From Pseudomonas avellanae BPIC 631 (GTDB lineage: Bacteria; Pseudomonadota; Gammaproteobacteria; Pseudomonadales; Pseudomonadaceae): a DNA stretch of 38,564 bases. Positions within the stretch are counted from its first letter, which is position 1, and each line of letters opens with the position of its first letter. Under the pieces are notes generated by a model. It saw only the letters and a program-made list of their open reading frames with translations. It was not told the origin of the DNA and made no database searches. Made by a program: the position numbers and the translations under genes. Shown here one piece after another: positions 18,856 through 26,986 of the stretch. Location of the stretch: the NCBI RefSeq assembly GCF_000444135.1, contig NZ_ATDK01000223.1, positions 1 to 38,564 of the forward strand. The letters are read 5' to 3'.

Positions 18856-19314
18856 ATGGTCATACAACGCATTTTCGCTGCCGTACTGCTAATGGCCTGC
18901 CTTGGCCTGGCCCTTATGGCCTGGCCGTATCAGGCACCTTTTTCCTACGAACCGGTCGGACCCAGGGCCTTTCCACTGCTGATGCTCGGGCTGATGGGCG
19001 CGGCCCTGCTGTACCTGCTGATTCGTCCCACAGCCATTATCCATACCGAAGAAGAACCCGCACTGGATCGCGAAACGCTGGTCAAGATCGGCCTGTGCAT
19101 CGCCCTGCTGCTGATCTTCGCCGGGCTGTTTGAACCGCTGGGCTTCATCCTCAGCAGCATCCTGATCGGCATTCCCATGGCGCGCCTGTACGGCGGACGC
19201 TGGCTGCCCAGCGTCGTGGTGGTCATTGTAATGAGCGTCGGCCTTTACCTATTGTTCGACAAAGCCATGGACGCTCCCCTGCCTTTGGGCCTGCTCAGCG
19301 TTCTGGAGAACTGA
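18856..19314 (+). CDS. tctB: Tricarboxylate transporter small membrane subunit TctB
   Basis: 152 residues with four predicted membrane helices (about 5-24, 38-56, 75-92, 95-135 as a split hydrophobic stretch) and the family's YEPVGPRAFPLL segment. It pairs with TctA in the inner membrane. AAGGAG precedes the ATG; it ends 1 nt before tctA. Confidence 0.92.
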   Translation: MVIQRIFAAVLLMACLGLALMAWPYQAPFSYEPVGPRAFPLLMLGLMGAALLYLLIRPTAIIHTEEEPALDRETLVKIGLCIALLLIFAGLFEPLGFILSSILIGIPMARLYGGRWLPSVVVVIVMSVGLYLLFDKAMDAPLPLGLLSVLEN

Positions 19315-19315
19315 C

Positions 19316-20830
19316 ATGGACACTTTCAGCTACCTGGGCCAAGGCTTCGGCGTCGCGCTCACCCCGTACAACCTGATCACTGCACTGTCAGGCACGCTGA
19401 TCGGCACCGTCGTAGGCCTGCTGCCGGGGCTGGGACCGATCAACGGCGTAGCGCTGCTGATACCCATCGCCTTTGCTCTGGGACTGCCGCCCGAATCAGC
19501 ACTGATTCTGCTGGCGGCTGTTTACCTGGGCTGCGAGTATGGCGGCCGCATCAGTTCCATTCTGCTGAACATTCCGGGCGAAGCGTCCACGGTCATGACC
19601 ACGCTGGACGGTTATCCGATGGCGCGTCAGGGCCTGGCCGGGGTTGCGCTGTCGCTGTCGGCCTGGAGTTCGTTCATCGGTGCGCTCATTGCCACCTGCG
19701 GCATGGTGCTGTTCGCGCCGTTGCTCGCAAAGTGGGCAATTGCCTTCGGTCCTGCGGAATATTTCGTACTGATGGTGTTCGCCATCGTCTGTCTGGGCGG
19801 CATGGCGGGCGACAGGCCCCTGAAAACGTTCATTGCTGCGCTGATCGGTTTGTTTCTGTCTGCGGTGGGCATTGATGCCAACAGCGGGGTGTATCGTTTT
19901 ACCGGGGACAACATTCACCTGACCGATGGCATTCAGTTCGTGGTGCTGGTTCTGGGACTATTTTCGATCAGCGAAATCCTGTTGCTGCTGGAGAAAACCC
20001 ATCGAGGTCAGGAGGCGGTCAAAGCCACCGGGCGCATGATGTTCAACTTCAAGGAAGCGGCCTCGGTGTTCGTGGTCAACATTCGCTGCGGGCTGTTGGG
20101 CTTCATTCTCGGCGTGCTGCCAGGTGCCGGTGCGACGCTGGCCAGCGCGGTCGCTTACATGACGGAAAAGCGCATAGCAGGCCCGGCCGGCAAATTCGGT
20201 CAGGGTGACATGCGCGGCCTGGCAGCCCCGGAAACCGCCATCGGCGCCAGTGCGTGTGGCGCTCTGGTGCCGATGCTGACGCTGGGCGTTCCGGGCTCGG
20301 GCACCACCGCCGTGATGATCGGCGCGCTGTCGCTGTACAACATCACGCCGGGGCCGATGCTGTTTCAGCAGCAGCCAGATATCGTCTGGGGGCTGATCGC
20401 CTCGTTGTTCATCGCCAACATCATGCTGGTGATCCTCAATATCCCGATGATCCGTATCTTCACCCGCATCCTCGCCGTGCCGAACTGGGCGCTGGTGCCG
20501 GTGATTGCGATCATTACCGGGATCGGCGTGTACGCGGTGCATGCCACCACCTTTGACCTGTTCCTGATGGTCGGCATCGGCATCTTCGGTTACATCCTGC
20601 GCAAGCTGGACTTCCCGCTGTCGCCGATCCTGCTCGGCTTCATCCTCGGCGGGCTGATGGAGCAGAACCTGCGCCGTGCCCTGTCGATCTCCAACGGCGA
20701 GCTGGGCATTCTCTGTGCCAGCCCGATCACGCTGGGCGTCTGGGTGGTGACCGTGTTGATGCTGCTGTTCCCGCTGATCCGTATCTGGCGCAAGCGCGCA
20801 AAACAGCGGGCTGCCATGACACATGGCTGA
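19316..20830 (+). CDS. tctA: Tricarboxylate transporter large membrane subunit TctA
   Basis: 504 residues, about 12 membrane helices, the translocating subunit of the ion-coupled tripartite tricarboxylate transporter. Conserved TctA blocks GLLPGLGPINGVALLIP (about 38-54), YGGRISSILLNIPGEASTVMTTLDGYPMA in two pieces, and LTLGVPGSGTTAVMIGAL in the second half are present. It overlaps the abrB-like gene by 8 nt. Confidence 0.95.
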   Translation: MDTFSYLGQGFGVALTPYNLITALSGTLIGTVVGLLPGLGPINGVALLIPIAFALGLPPESALILLAAVYLGCEYGGRISSILLNIPGEASTVMTTLDGYPMARQGLAGVALSLSAWSSFIGALIATCGMVLFAPLLAKWAIAFGPAEYFVLMVFAIVCLGGMAGDRPLKTFIAALIGLFLSAVGIDANSGVYRFTGDNIHLTDGIQFVVLVLGLFSISEILLLLEKTHRGQEAVKATGRMMFNFKEAASVFVVNIRCGLLGFILGVLPGAGATLASAVAYMTEKRIAGPAGKFGQGDMRGLAAPETAIGASACGALVPMLTLGVPGSGTTAVMIGALSLYNITPGPMLFQQQPDIVWGLIASLFIANIMLVILNIPMIRIFTRILAVPNWALVPVIAIITGIGVYAVHATTFDLFLMVGIGIFGYILRKLDFPLSPILLGFILGGLMEQNLRRALSISNGELGILCASPITLGVWVVTVLMLLFPLIRIWRKRAKQRAAMTHG

Positions 20831-21851
20831 TTCGTCTCTGCGCCACTGGTGGGCGACGCCGCTGGTCGGTCTGCTTGGCGGGTATCTCGCCAGCCAGGTC
20901 GGCTGGCCGTTGCCGTGGATGGTCGGTTCTTTACTGGCGATCATCCTGGTGCGCTGCCTGACACCCTGGCAACTGGCGCAGATTCCCGGTGGACGCAAAT
21001 GCGGTCAGTTGATCATTGGCATCGGCCTGCACTTCACCCCGTTGGTCATCGAACAGGTGCTGGCGCACTTCGGGCTGATTTTCATCGGTGCGCTGGTTAC
21101 CAGTCTGTCGTGTCTGGTCGGCGTCTGGCTGATGCTGCGCACCGGAGAGGACCGCCCAACGGCGTTTTTCTCGAGCATGCCGGGCGGTTCCGGCGAGATG
21201 GTCAACCTTGGCGCACGCAACGGGGCCAAGCTCAGCAGCGTTGCTGCCGCACAAAGTCTGCGAGTGCTGGCGGTGGTGTTGTGCGTGCCGGCGGTCTTCA
21301 AATACCTGCTGGGTGATGGCGCGCCTGCGCTGCACACCACAATCGTCGACTGGCGCTGGCTGGCCTTCCTGCTGGTGGCCGGCGTGGCATTGGCCTGGCT
21401 GTGGCAACGCCTTAAACAGCCTAACCCGTGGCTGTTTGGTCCTTTATTGCTCAGCGCCGTGGTGAGTGTGGTCTGGGACCTGAAAATCGGCCTGCCCAAT
21501 GGGGCCAGCCAGCTTGGTCAATTGCTGATCGGCAGCGGGCTGGGTTGTCACTTCAATCGGGAGTTCTTTCGTCGAGCGCCTTCGTTTCTGGCGCGCACGC
21601 TGCTGGGCACTGCGCTGACCATGTTGATCGCAGCGCTGGCGGCACTGGGGCTGAGCGCCCTCACCCATCTGGATGTGCGCTCACTGACGCTGGGCATGAT
21701 GCCCGGCGGCATTGCCGAAATGAGCCTGACCGCCGAGGTGCTGCAACTGTCGGTGCCCTTGGTGACGGCCATGCAGGTGATGCGACTGCTGTTCGTGCTG
21801 TTTCTCGCCGAACCGCTGTATCGACGCTGGAACACGCGGAGCGCTGACTGA
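20823..21851 (+). CDS. AbrB-family putative membrane transporter/regulator
   Basis: 342 residues, very hydrophobic, with the duplicated AbrB (PF05145, 'ammonia monooxygenase-like') repeats. The paired motifs SSMPGGSGEMVNLG (first half) and GMMPGGIAEMSLTA (second half) mark the two repeats. This family is annotated as a transport or regulatory protein, and its substrate is unknown. The 8-nt overlap with tctA puts it in the tct operon and suggests a linked role, perhaps efflux or exchange of a related acid. It ends 9 nt from the convergent ung. Confidence 0.8.
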   Translation: MADSSLRHWWATPLVGLLGGYLASQVGWPLPWMVGSLLAIILVRCLTPWQLAQIPGGRKCGQLIIGIGLHFTPLVIEQVLAHFGLIFIGALVTSLSCLVGVWLMLRTGEDRPTAFFSSMPGGSGEMVNLGARNGAKLSSVAAAQSLRVLAVVLCVPAVFKYLLGDGAPALHTTIVDWRWLAFLLVAGVALAWLWQRLKQPNPWLFGPLLLSAVVSVVWDLKIGLPNGASQLGQLLIGSGLGCHFNREFFRRAPSFLARTLLGTALTMLIAALAALGLSALTHLDVRSLTLGMMPGGIAEMSLTAEVLQLSVPLVTAMQVMRLLFVLFLAEPLYRRWNTRSAD

Positions 21852-21860
21852 AGACGTTGA

Positions 21861-22553
21861 TCAGAGCGCAGGCAATCGCCAGTCAATGGGCGCCAGGCCA
21901 TTCTGCTCAAGGTACTTGTTGGCACGCCCGAAGTGCCCGTTGCCTAAAAAGCCTTTATACGCCGACAGCGGCGACGGATGGACCGAGGTCAGCACCAGAT
22001 GCTTGGTCGCATCGACCAGCTTCTGCTTGCCTTGTGCGTGAGCGCCCCACAGCAAAAACACCAGATGCGGCTGATGCTCGCTGACCACCTGAATGATCCG
22101 GTCGGTAAAATGCTGCCAGCCCTTCCCCGCATGAGACGCAGCATTGGCGCGCTCGACCGTCAGGGTGGTATTGAGCATCAGCACGCCCTGATCAGCCCAG
22201 GATTGCAGGCAACCGTGGTTCGGAATATCGATGTTCAGGTCGCGTTTCAGCTCTTTATAGATGTTGACCAGCGAAGGCGGCGTCGGCACGCCTGGCTGCA
22301 CCGAGAAGCACAAGCCGTGGGCCTGGTTAGGGCCGTGGTAAGGGTCCTGGCCGAGAATGACGATTTTTACGTTGTCCAGCGGCGTGGAGTTCAGCGCATT
22401 GAAAATCAGCGGCCCCGGCGGATAGATCTCCTTGCCAGCGGCATGCTCCTGACGCAGAAACTCGCGCAGCTGCGCCATGTAGGGCTGCTCGAATTCGTCA
22501 CGCAGGGCTTCTTTCCAGCTTGGCTCAAGCTTGATGCGGTCGTCGCTAGTCAT
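21861..22553 (-). CDS. ung: Uracil-DNA glycosylase
   Basis: Removes uracil from DNA to start base-excision repair. 230 residues from the ATG at 22553. The water-activating loop GQDPYHG is at 68-74 (Asp70), and the DNA-intercalating loop [13 protein letters not shown] is near the C-terminus. The frame stays open upstream to 22610, but family proteins start near [13 protein letters not shown]. Monocistronic or read through from the lipoprotein gene upstream. Confidence 0.96.
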   Translation of the reverse strand: MTSDDRIKLEPSWKEALRDEFEQPYMAQLREFLRQEHAAGKEIYPPGPLIFNALNSTPLDNVKIVILGQDPYHGPNQAHGLCFSVQPGVPTPPSLVNIYKELKRDLNIDIPNHGCLQSWADQGVLMLNTTLTVERANAASHAGKGWQHFTDRIIQVVSEHQPHLVFLLWGAHAQGKQKLVDATKHLVLTSVHPSPLSAYKGFLGNGHFGRANKYLEQNGLAPIDWRLPAL

Positions 22554-22619
22554 GGTTACATCCGGTAAAAACAATGCGCGGACACTAGAAAAGCCCAGCA
22601 GCAAAGTCAATGCCGGTTG

Positions 22620-22685
22620 CGCTCTGCGCAGTCAGGATAAAACGCAGAGCGTCCAGAAAGGCGTGCCGACGCAGAGCATCGGCAC
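22620..22685 (-). other. Two hairpins between the lipoprotein gene and ung
   Basis: A perfect 9-bp inverted repeat (22620-22628 with 22643-22651) and a 7-bp one (22663-22669 with 22679-22685). CGCAGAGC occurs in both. There is no U-run on either strand, so they are not canonical terminators. Confidence 0.4.
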
Positions 22686-22733
22686 AGTAGTCAATTCACA
22701 GCGTTGGCGTTGTAATAAACGCTCAGGTTTCGG

Positions 22734-23192
22734 CTATCGATGGCCGCCACGACCATCGCCGCGTCCGCCCCGTCCATGATCGCGGCCATCGCGCCCGCCT
22801 CGACCACCGTGGTCATCCCAGCCGCGATTGCCACGGTCTGCGCGGAAACCGTCGTTACGCCCGAAACCACCATTGCCACGAAAGCCGTCATTCCTCCAGC
22901 CATAGCCCGGCGGGCGTCCTGGCTGGTAATAGCGCGGCGCGGGGGGTGGCGCGTAATAACGCGGTGCCGGAGCGTAATAGCGAGGTTGGGTGTAATAACG
23001 CGGTTGCGGCGCCACGTAGACGCGCCGCTCCTGATAATAGGTGGCGTTATAACCGTTGTCGTACGCGTAAGCACCCCCGCTGACGACCGTCGTCGGCTGT
23101 GTGTACACATCAGATTCGTAGTATCCAGGGCCTGCGTAGCAACCAGTGAGGAAAAGGGTCAGCAACGTGATAAGCAAGGGTCTTCGATACAT
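22734..23192 (-). CDS. Repeat-rich putative lipoprotein
   Basis: 152 residues from the ATG at 23192, which has a perfect AGGAGG 5 nt upstream. A lipoprotein signal ends at LFLTGC (lipobox LTGC, Cys about 19). The middle has repeated PRYY units (PRYYTQ, PRYYAP, PRYYAPPPAPRYY), and the tail is a low-complexity Gly/Arg/Asp-rich region with many RGG and RGD-like steps. It is probably an envelope-anchored, disordered protein; I recognise no functional domain. Hairpins lie in its leader (23224-23265). Confidence 0.75.
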   Translation of the reverse strand: MYRRPLLITLLTLFLTGCYAGPGYYESDVYTQPTTVVSGGAYAYDNGYNATYYQERRVYVAPQPRYYTQPRYYAPAPRYYAPPPAPRYYQPGRPPGYGWRNDGFRGNGGFGRNDGFRADRGNRGWDDHGGRGGRDGRDHGRGGRGDGRGGHR

Positions 23193-23223
23193 GGCGGCCT
23201 CCTGGACCGCGATTGGGCACAAA

Positions 23224-23265
23224 CCAGCGACGCTGGTCGGCGTCCGCCAAAGCGGTTGGCGGACG
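23224..23265 (-). promoter_or_regulatory. Tandem hairpins in the lipoprotein leader
   Basis: CCAGCG-A-CGCTGG (23224-23236) and a perfect 10-bp stem (23241-23250 with 23256-23265) about 30-70 nt before the lipoprotein start. They could be an RNA structure or operator; function unknown. Confidence 0.35.
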
Positions 23266-23530
23266 AAAAATCAGACAGCGAAAAGGCCTTCTAGTGCCCT
23301 GAGGTCTTTACCTTCTGCGCCGTTTGCGTACTGGAAATCGATCTGCAAAAGGCTCTGAAACCATGGTTTGCGGGACTGTCGCAGTTTCTTACAAAGATGC
23401 TACAAAACATTTCGCATCTGCCGAAAACCTCGCGCCTCATCGCAGTGCAGCGGCGCACCAGCACAAGGCGGTTCTGCGTCCACCAAACATCCTCGTTCAG
23501 CAGCGCCCCATTAAAACCGGTGCTTTGCTC
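23266..23530. other. Intergenic region with no recognised gene
   Basis: Between the lipoprotein leader and the guanidine-operon promoter. Open frames here look random; no known protein, RNA or repeat seen. It would hold enhancer sites if the operon uses a sigma54 promoter, but I could not pick out a clear NtrC site. Confidence 0.5.
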
Positions 23531-23534
23531 AAGT

Positions 23535-23549
23535 TGGCACAACTCTCGC
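23535..23549 (+). promoter_or_regulatory. Candidate sigma54 promoter of the guanidine operon
   Basis: TGGCAC then TCGC, keeping the invariant GG-N10-GC spacing (GG 23536-23537, GC 23548-23549). Two positions deviate from the TGGCACG-N4-TTGCW consensus. The start point would be near 23560, about 45 nt before the riboswitch aptamer. A nitrogen-controlled promoter fits an ammonia-yielding pathway. Confidence 0.4.
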
Positions 23550-23603
23550 TTGAGGACTGTTGTGCAGGAGTCAACACAGGTTCGCGGCACCACAATTTGC
23601 AAT

Positions 23604-23700
23604 AGCCGACTAGGGTTCCGGCTTGCCGACAGGCAAGTGGCTGGTCCGAGAGTTGGCGACCTCCAGTAGAGGTTACACGGCGGGACAAAAGCCCGGGAGA
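23604..23700 (+). ncRNA. Guanidine-I (ykkC) riboswitch aptamer
   Basis: The conserved blocks of the guanidine-I class occur in order: CTAGGGTTCCG (23610-23620), GGTCCGAGAG (23643-23652), ACACGG (23675-23680) and a GGGACAAAAGCCCGGGAGA block (23682-23700). The pairings also fit: P1 GCCGAC (23605-23610) with GTTGGC (23652-23657), an inner hairpin CTTGCC/GGCAAG, and ACCTC/GAGGT before the last block. The class binds guanidinium and usually turns gene expression on. It lies 65 nt before the first gene of the carboxylase operon. Confidence 0.95.
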
Positions 23701-23743
23701 CAGGGACACCAGTGGTGTCACGTTGCTCCTGGCCGCCTTTTTT
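23679..23743 (+). terminator. Riboswitch-controlled intrinsic terminator
   Basis: CCGGGAG (23693-23699) can pair with CTCCTGG (23726-23732), enclosing a small GACACC/GGTGTC hairpin. GGCGG (23679-23683) can extend it with CCGCC (23733-23737), followed directly by six T (23738-23743). The 5' strand is the 3' end of the aptamer, so ligand-bound aptamer and terminator exclude each other: guanidine would give read-through. Confidence 0.8.
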
Positions 23744-23764
23744 CACTACTGGAGATTTCTCAAC

Positions 23765-25474
23765 ATGCAAAAGTCTCGTCTCTTCGGCCTGCTCACCGCA
23801 GGCCTGCTGGCTGCGTTGAGCCTCTCGGCGAATGCCGCCCAGAAAGATCACTTCAACGTCTGCTGGACTATCTATGCAGGCTGGATGCCGTGGGAATACG
23901 CAGGCAGCCAGGGCATCGTCGACAAATGGGCAAAGAAGTACGGCATCAAGATCGATGTCACCCAGCTCAATGACTACGTCGAATCCATCAACCAGTACAC
24001 CGCCGGCCAGTTCGATGGCTGCACCATGACCAACATGGACGCCCTGACCATCCCGGCCGCAGGTGGCGTGGAAAGCACGGCGCTGATCGTCAGCGACTTC
24101 TCCAACGGCAACGACGGCATTGTACTTAAGGGCACAGGCAAAAAAGTGGCCGACCTTAAAGGCATGAACGTCAATCTGGTCGAACTGTCGGTGTCGCATT
24201 ACCTGCTGGCCCGTGCGCTGGACTCCGCCAAGCTCAGCGAAAAAGACCTCAAGGTGGTCAACACTTCGGACGCTGACATCTCGGCAGCCTTCAATACGGA
24301 CGACGTGCAGGCGGTCACCACCTGGAACCCGATGCTGTCGGACATCAAAGCCAAGCCTGGCGTGACCGAAGTGTTCAATTCCAGCCAGATCCCTGGCGAG
24401 ATCATGGACATGATGGTCGTCAACACTCAGACCCTGAAAGACAACCCGGTTTTGGGCAAAGCCCTGACCGGCGCATGGTTTGAAGTGGTCGCGCTGATGA
24501 ACGCCAAAAACGCCCAGAGCAAAGCCGCACTGGAGCAAATGGCCAAGGCGTCGGGTACTGATCTGGCCGGTTTCCAGGCGCAGCTCGACACCACCAAGCT
24601 GTTCGCCACGCCCAAGGAAGCGCTTGAGTTCGCCACCAGCAAACAGCTGCCAGACACCCAGCGCAAGGTCGCGGACTTCTCGTTTGCCCACGGCTTGCTC
24701 GGTGAAGGCGCGCGTGATGCAAATGCGGTCGGCATGTCGTTCGCCAACGGCGTGGTCCTCGGCGACAAGGCCAACCTCAAGCTGCACTTTGACCCCAGCT
24801 ACGTGCAGATGGCCGATGCGGTCAACCGCATGGCGTTCACCGCAGACACGCGAACCGGCGACTACCTGTTATGGCAAGACTCGGCATCGAGCCTCAAGCG
24901 CCTGGCCATCGGCCTGGGAATCAGCGCGCTGCTGGGTCTGTGTCTGGGCATTGCAGCGGGCATCCTGCCGCTGTTCGGTGCACCGCTGTCGCCCTTGCTG
25001 ACGGTGCTGTCGATGGTGCCGCCGCTGGCAATCCTGCCGATTCTGTTCATTGTCTTCGGCCTGGGTGAGCTGTCGAAAGTGATGCTGATCGTGATCGGTA
25101 TCACGCCGATTCTGGCCCGTGATCTGGAACAGCGCGCCCGGGAAATTCCGGTCGAGCTGCTGATCAAGGCACAGACACTCGGCGCGTCGACGTGGACGCT
25201 GATTCTGCGGGTGGTCCTGCCGCAACTGCTGCCACGCCTGTTGATCGCCCTGCGCCTGGTGCTCGGCTCGGCGTGGTTGTTTCTGATCGCCGCCGAGGCC
25301 ATTGCCTCGACTGACGGTCTAGGCTACCGGATATTTCTGGTCCGCCGTTACCTGGCGATGGACGTGATTCTGCCTTACGTGGTGTGGATCACCCTGCTTG
25401 CCTGGCTGATGGACTGGGGCCTCAAAGCACTGACCCGCCGCGCGTTCCCCTGGTACGAAGGAGCCCGCGCATGA
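23765..25474 (+). CDS. Guanidine-operon ABC importer: binding protein fused to permease
   Basis: One uninterrupted ORF of 569 residues. Residues 1-25 are a signal peptide (ending SANAAQ). Residues 26-346 are a NitT/TauT-like binding protein of the type found beside 'urea' carboxylase (NVCWTIYAGWMPWEYAG at the start). From 347 (VQMADAVNRM) it continues as the permease, with membrane segments at about 380-400, 409-432, 437-452, 488-512 and 534-555. The EAA loop (ELLIKAQTLGAS to LPQLLPRLL) that docks the ATPase is intact. In related operons these are two genes; here the last few residues of the binding protein and roughly the first 45-50 residues of the permease, with its first helix, appear deleted. 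The fused order still places the binding domain in the periplasm before an inward-running helix. Start chosen at 23765 for the signal peptide; GGAG is 10 nt upstream. Confidence 0.85.
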   Translation: MQKSRLFGLLTAGLLAALSLSANAAQKDHFNVCWTIYAGWMPWEYAGSQGIVDKWAKKYGIKIDVTQLNDYVESINQYTAGQFDGCTMTNMDALTIPAAGGVESTALIVSDFSNGNDGIVLKGTGKKVADLKGMNVNLVELSVSHYLLARALDSAKLSEKDLKVVNTSDADISAAFNTDDVQAVTTWNPMLSDIKAKPGVTEVFNSSQIPGEIMDMMVVNTQTLKDNPVLGKALTGAWFEVVALMNAKNAQSKAALEQMAKASGTDLAGFQAQLDTTKLFATPKEALEFATSKQLPDTQRKVADFSFAHGLLGEGARDANAVGMSFANGVVLGDKANLKLHFDPSYVQMADAVNRMAFTADTRTGDYLLWQDSASSLKRLAIGLGISALLGLCLGIAAGILPLFGAPLSPLLTVLSMVPPLAILPILFIVFGLGELSKVMLIVIGITPILARDLEQRAREIPVELLIKAQTLGASTWTLILRVVLPQLLPRLLIALRLVLGSAWLFLIAAEAIASTDGLGYRIFLVRRYLAMDVILPYVVWITLLAWLMDWGLKALTRRAFPWYEGARA

Positions 25475-26253
25475 GCTTTATCTGTGTGCGCAATGTCTGG
25501 CAGCAATACGACGACCAAGTGGTGCTTGAGGGCCTGAATCTGGACGTGGCCGAAGGCGAGTTCTGCACGCTGGTCGGCGCATCTGGCTGCGGCAAATCCA
25601 CGTTCCTGCGCCTGTTGCTGGGTCAGGAAACCCCCAGTCGCGGCCTGATCACGCTGGACGGCGAGGCCCTTCGCGATGAGCCGGACGCGAGTCGTGGCGT
25701 GGTTTTCCAGCGCTATTCAGTGTTCCCGCACTTGTCAGTGCTGGACAACGTGGCGCTGGGCCTGGAACTGCCCCGCGCGTCTTGGTCAGGCCGTCTGTTC
25801 GGTCGGGCCAAACGCGAGGCACGCGAGCAGGCCGCGCAACTGTTGGGAAAAGTCGGTCTGGGCCACGCGCTGGACAAGTACCCGACGCAGTTGTCCGGTG
25901 GCATGCAACAACGGCTGGCGATCGCTCAGGCACTGATCATGAAACCCCGAGTGCTGCTGCTGGACGAACCCTTCGGCGCGCTCGACCCCGGCATTCGCAA
26001 GGACATGCATCACCTGCTGCTGGAGTTGTGGCGCGAGACGAAACTGACCGTGTTCATGGTCACCCACGACCTGTCCGAAGGCTTCAACCTCGGCACCCGC
26101 CTGCTGGTGTTCGACAAGGTGCGCCACGACCCGCACGAACCCGGCGCGTATGGCGCGCGCATCACTTACGACATCCCCCTCAACAGCGAACGCCGCGCCG
26201 AACGCGCTGCCATCGATTCGCTGCTTACCGTTTCAGAGGAGCCCGTTCAATGA
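25471..26253 (+). CDS. ABC importer ATP-binding protein (guanidine operon)
   Basis: 260-residue cytoplasmic ATPase of the NitT/TauT type that energises the preceding importer. Walker A GASGCGKST at 36-44, Q-loop FQRYSVFPHLSVLDNV, signature LSGGMQQRL, Walker B VLLLDEPFGALDP and the switch His in MVTHD are all intact. Its ATG overlaps the fused permease stop (ATGA), so the two are translationally coupled; it overlaps the next gene the same way. Confidence 0.94.
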   Translation: MSFICVRNVWQQYDDQVVLEGLNLDVAEGEFCTLVGASGCGKSTFLRLLLGQETPSRGLITLDGEALRDEPDASRGVVFQRYSVFPHLSVLDNVALGLELPRASWSGRLFGRAKREAREQAAQLLGKVGLGHALDKYPTQLSGGMQQRLAIAQALIMKPRVLLLDEPFGALDPGIRKDMHHLLLELWRETKLTVFMVTHDLSEGFNLGTRLLVFDKVRHDPHEPGAYGARITYDIPLNSERRAERAAIDSLLTVSEEPVQ

Positions 26254-26975
26254 CTGACTCGACCACCCTTTACCCGGTTTTCGCCGAAGAACTGCTGCCC
26301 GCTGGCGGCCACCGTTCTTTCATCCTCAAGCGCGGCGAGCTGCTGCGTCTGACTGACCTGAACGGCAATGCCAACGTCAGCCTGACGCTCCTCAACGCTC
26401 ACGAAAAAACCGAGCGGCTGAACCTGCCCGACAGCCTCAAATGCCAGCACACTGCCAAGTTGAGCAACAGCCACTGCCTGTATTCGGACATGGGCCGCGT
26501 GCTGGCCGCCATCGTCACCGACACCTGCGGTTGGAGCGACAGCCTGGGTGGCGTGCTCAACGCTCAGGAAGTCGCTGAAAAATACGGCCAGGCCCGCTAT
26601 CAGGAACTGCGCAATGGCTTTTTTCGCAACGGCGTCGACAACCTGCTGGTCGAGCTGGGCAAATGGGGGTTGGGCCTGTCGGACCTGCTGATGACGCTCA
26701 ACCTGTTCAGCCGCGTCGATGTCAGCGAAACGGGCACGCTGCATTTTGCCCCGAACAACTCGAAAGCCGGAGACTACATCGAGCTGTATGCGCCGATGGA
26801 CACGCTAGTGGTGCTGACCGCGCTGCAACACCCGATGGACCCTAACCCTGAATACGCGCCGCAACCGCTCACGCTCAGCTGGATGAAAGCCGACGCTAGC
26901 GTCGCCGAGCACTGCCGCACCTCGCGCCCTGAAAACGAGCGCGGTTTCATCAACACCGACCGCCTGTTCGCCTGA
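26250..26975 (+). CDS. DUF1989 protein, carboxyguanidine deiminase subunit (UAAP1)
   Basis: 241 residues, the 'urea amidolyase associated protein 1' type. With its partner it is known as one of the two CgdAB subunits, a carboxyguanidine deiminase that converts carboxyguanidine to allophanate and ammonia. The likely metal-binding motif [12 protein letters not shown] and [19 protein letters not shown] block are visible. ATGA overlap with the ATPase gene and AGAGGAG upstream fix the start. Which of the Cgd letters applies I leave open. Confidence 0.88.
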   Translation: MTDSTTLYPVFAEELLPAGGHRSFILKRGELLRLTDLNGNANVSLTLLNAHEKTERLNLPDSLKCQHTAKLSNSHCLYSDMGRVLAAIVTDTCGWSDSLGGVLNAQEVAEKYGQARYQELRNGFFRNGVDNLLVELGKWGLGLSDLLMTLNLFSRVDVSETGTLHFAPNNSKAGDYIELYAPMDTLVVLTALQHPMDPNPEYAPQPLTLSWMKADASVAEHCRTSRPENERGFINTDRLFA

Positions 26976-26986
26976 GGAGCCCTGTC

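Noticed and set aside
22691..22733. Alternative C-terminus of the lipoprotein in another frame (ending VYYNANAVN), suggesting a frameshift
   Set aside because: The lipobox frame is complete with its own stop and a consistent low-complexity tail; nothing shows the other frame is used.
23585..23600. Second sigma54-like match (GGCACC...TTTGC) just before the aptamer
   Set aside because: The GG-GC spacing is 11, not 10, and its start point would fall inside the riboswitch aptamer.
23291..24787. 498-codon minus-strand frame across the riboswitch and binding-protein gene
   Set aside because: It runs through a structured RNA and opposite a clear plus-strand gene; no recognisable domains.
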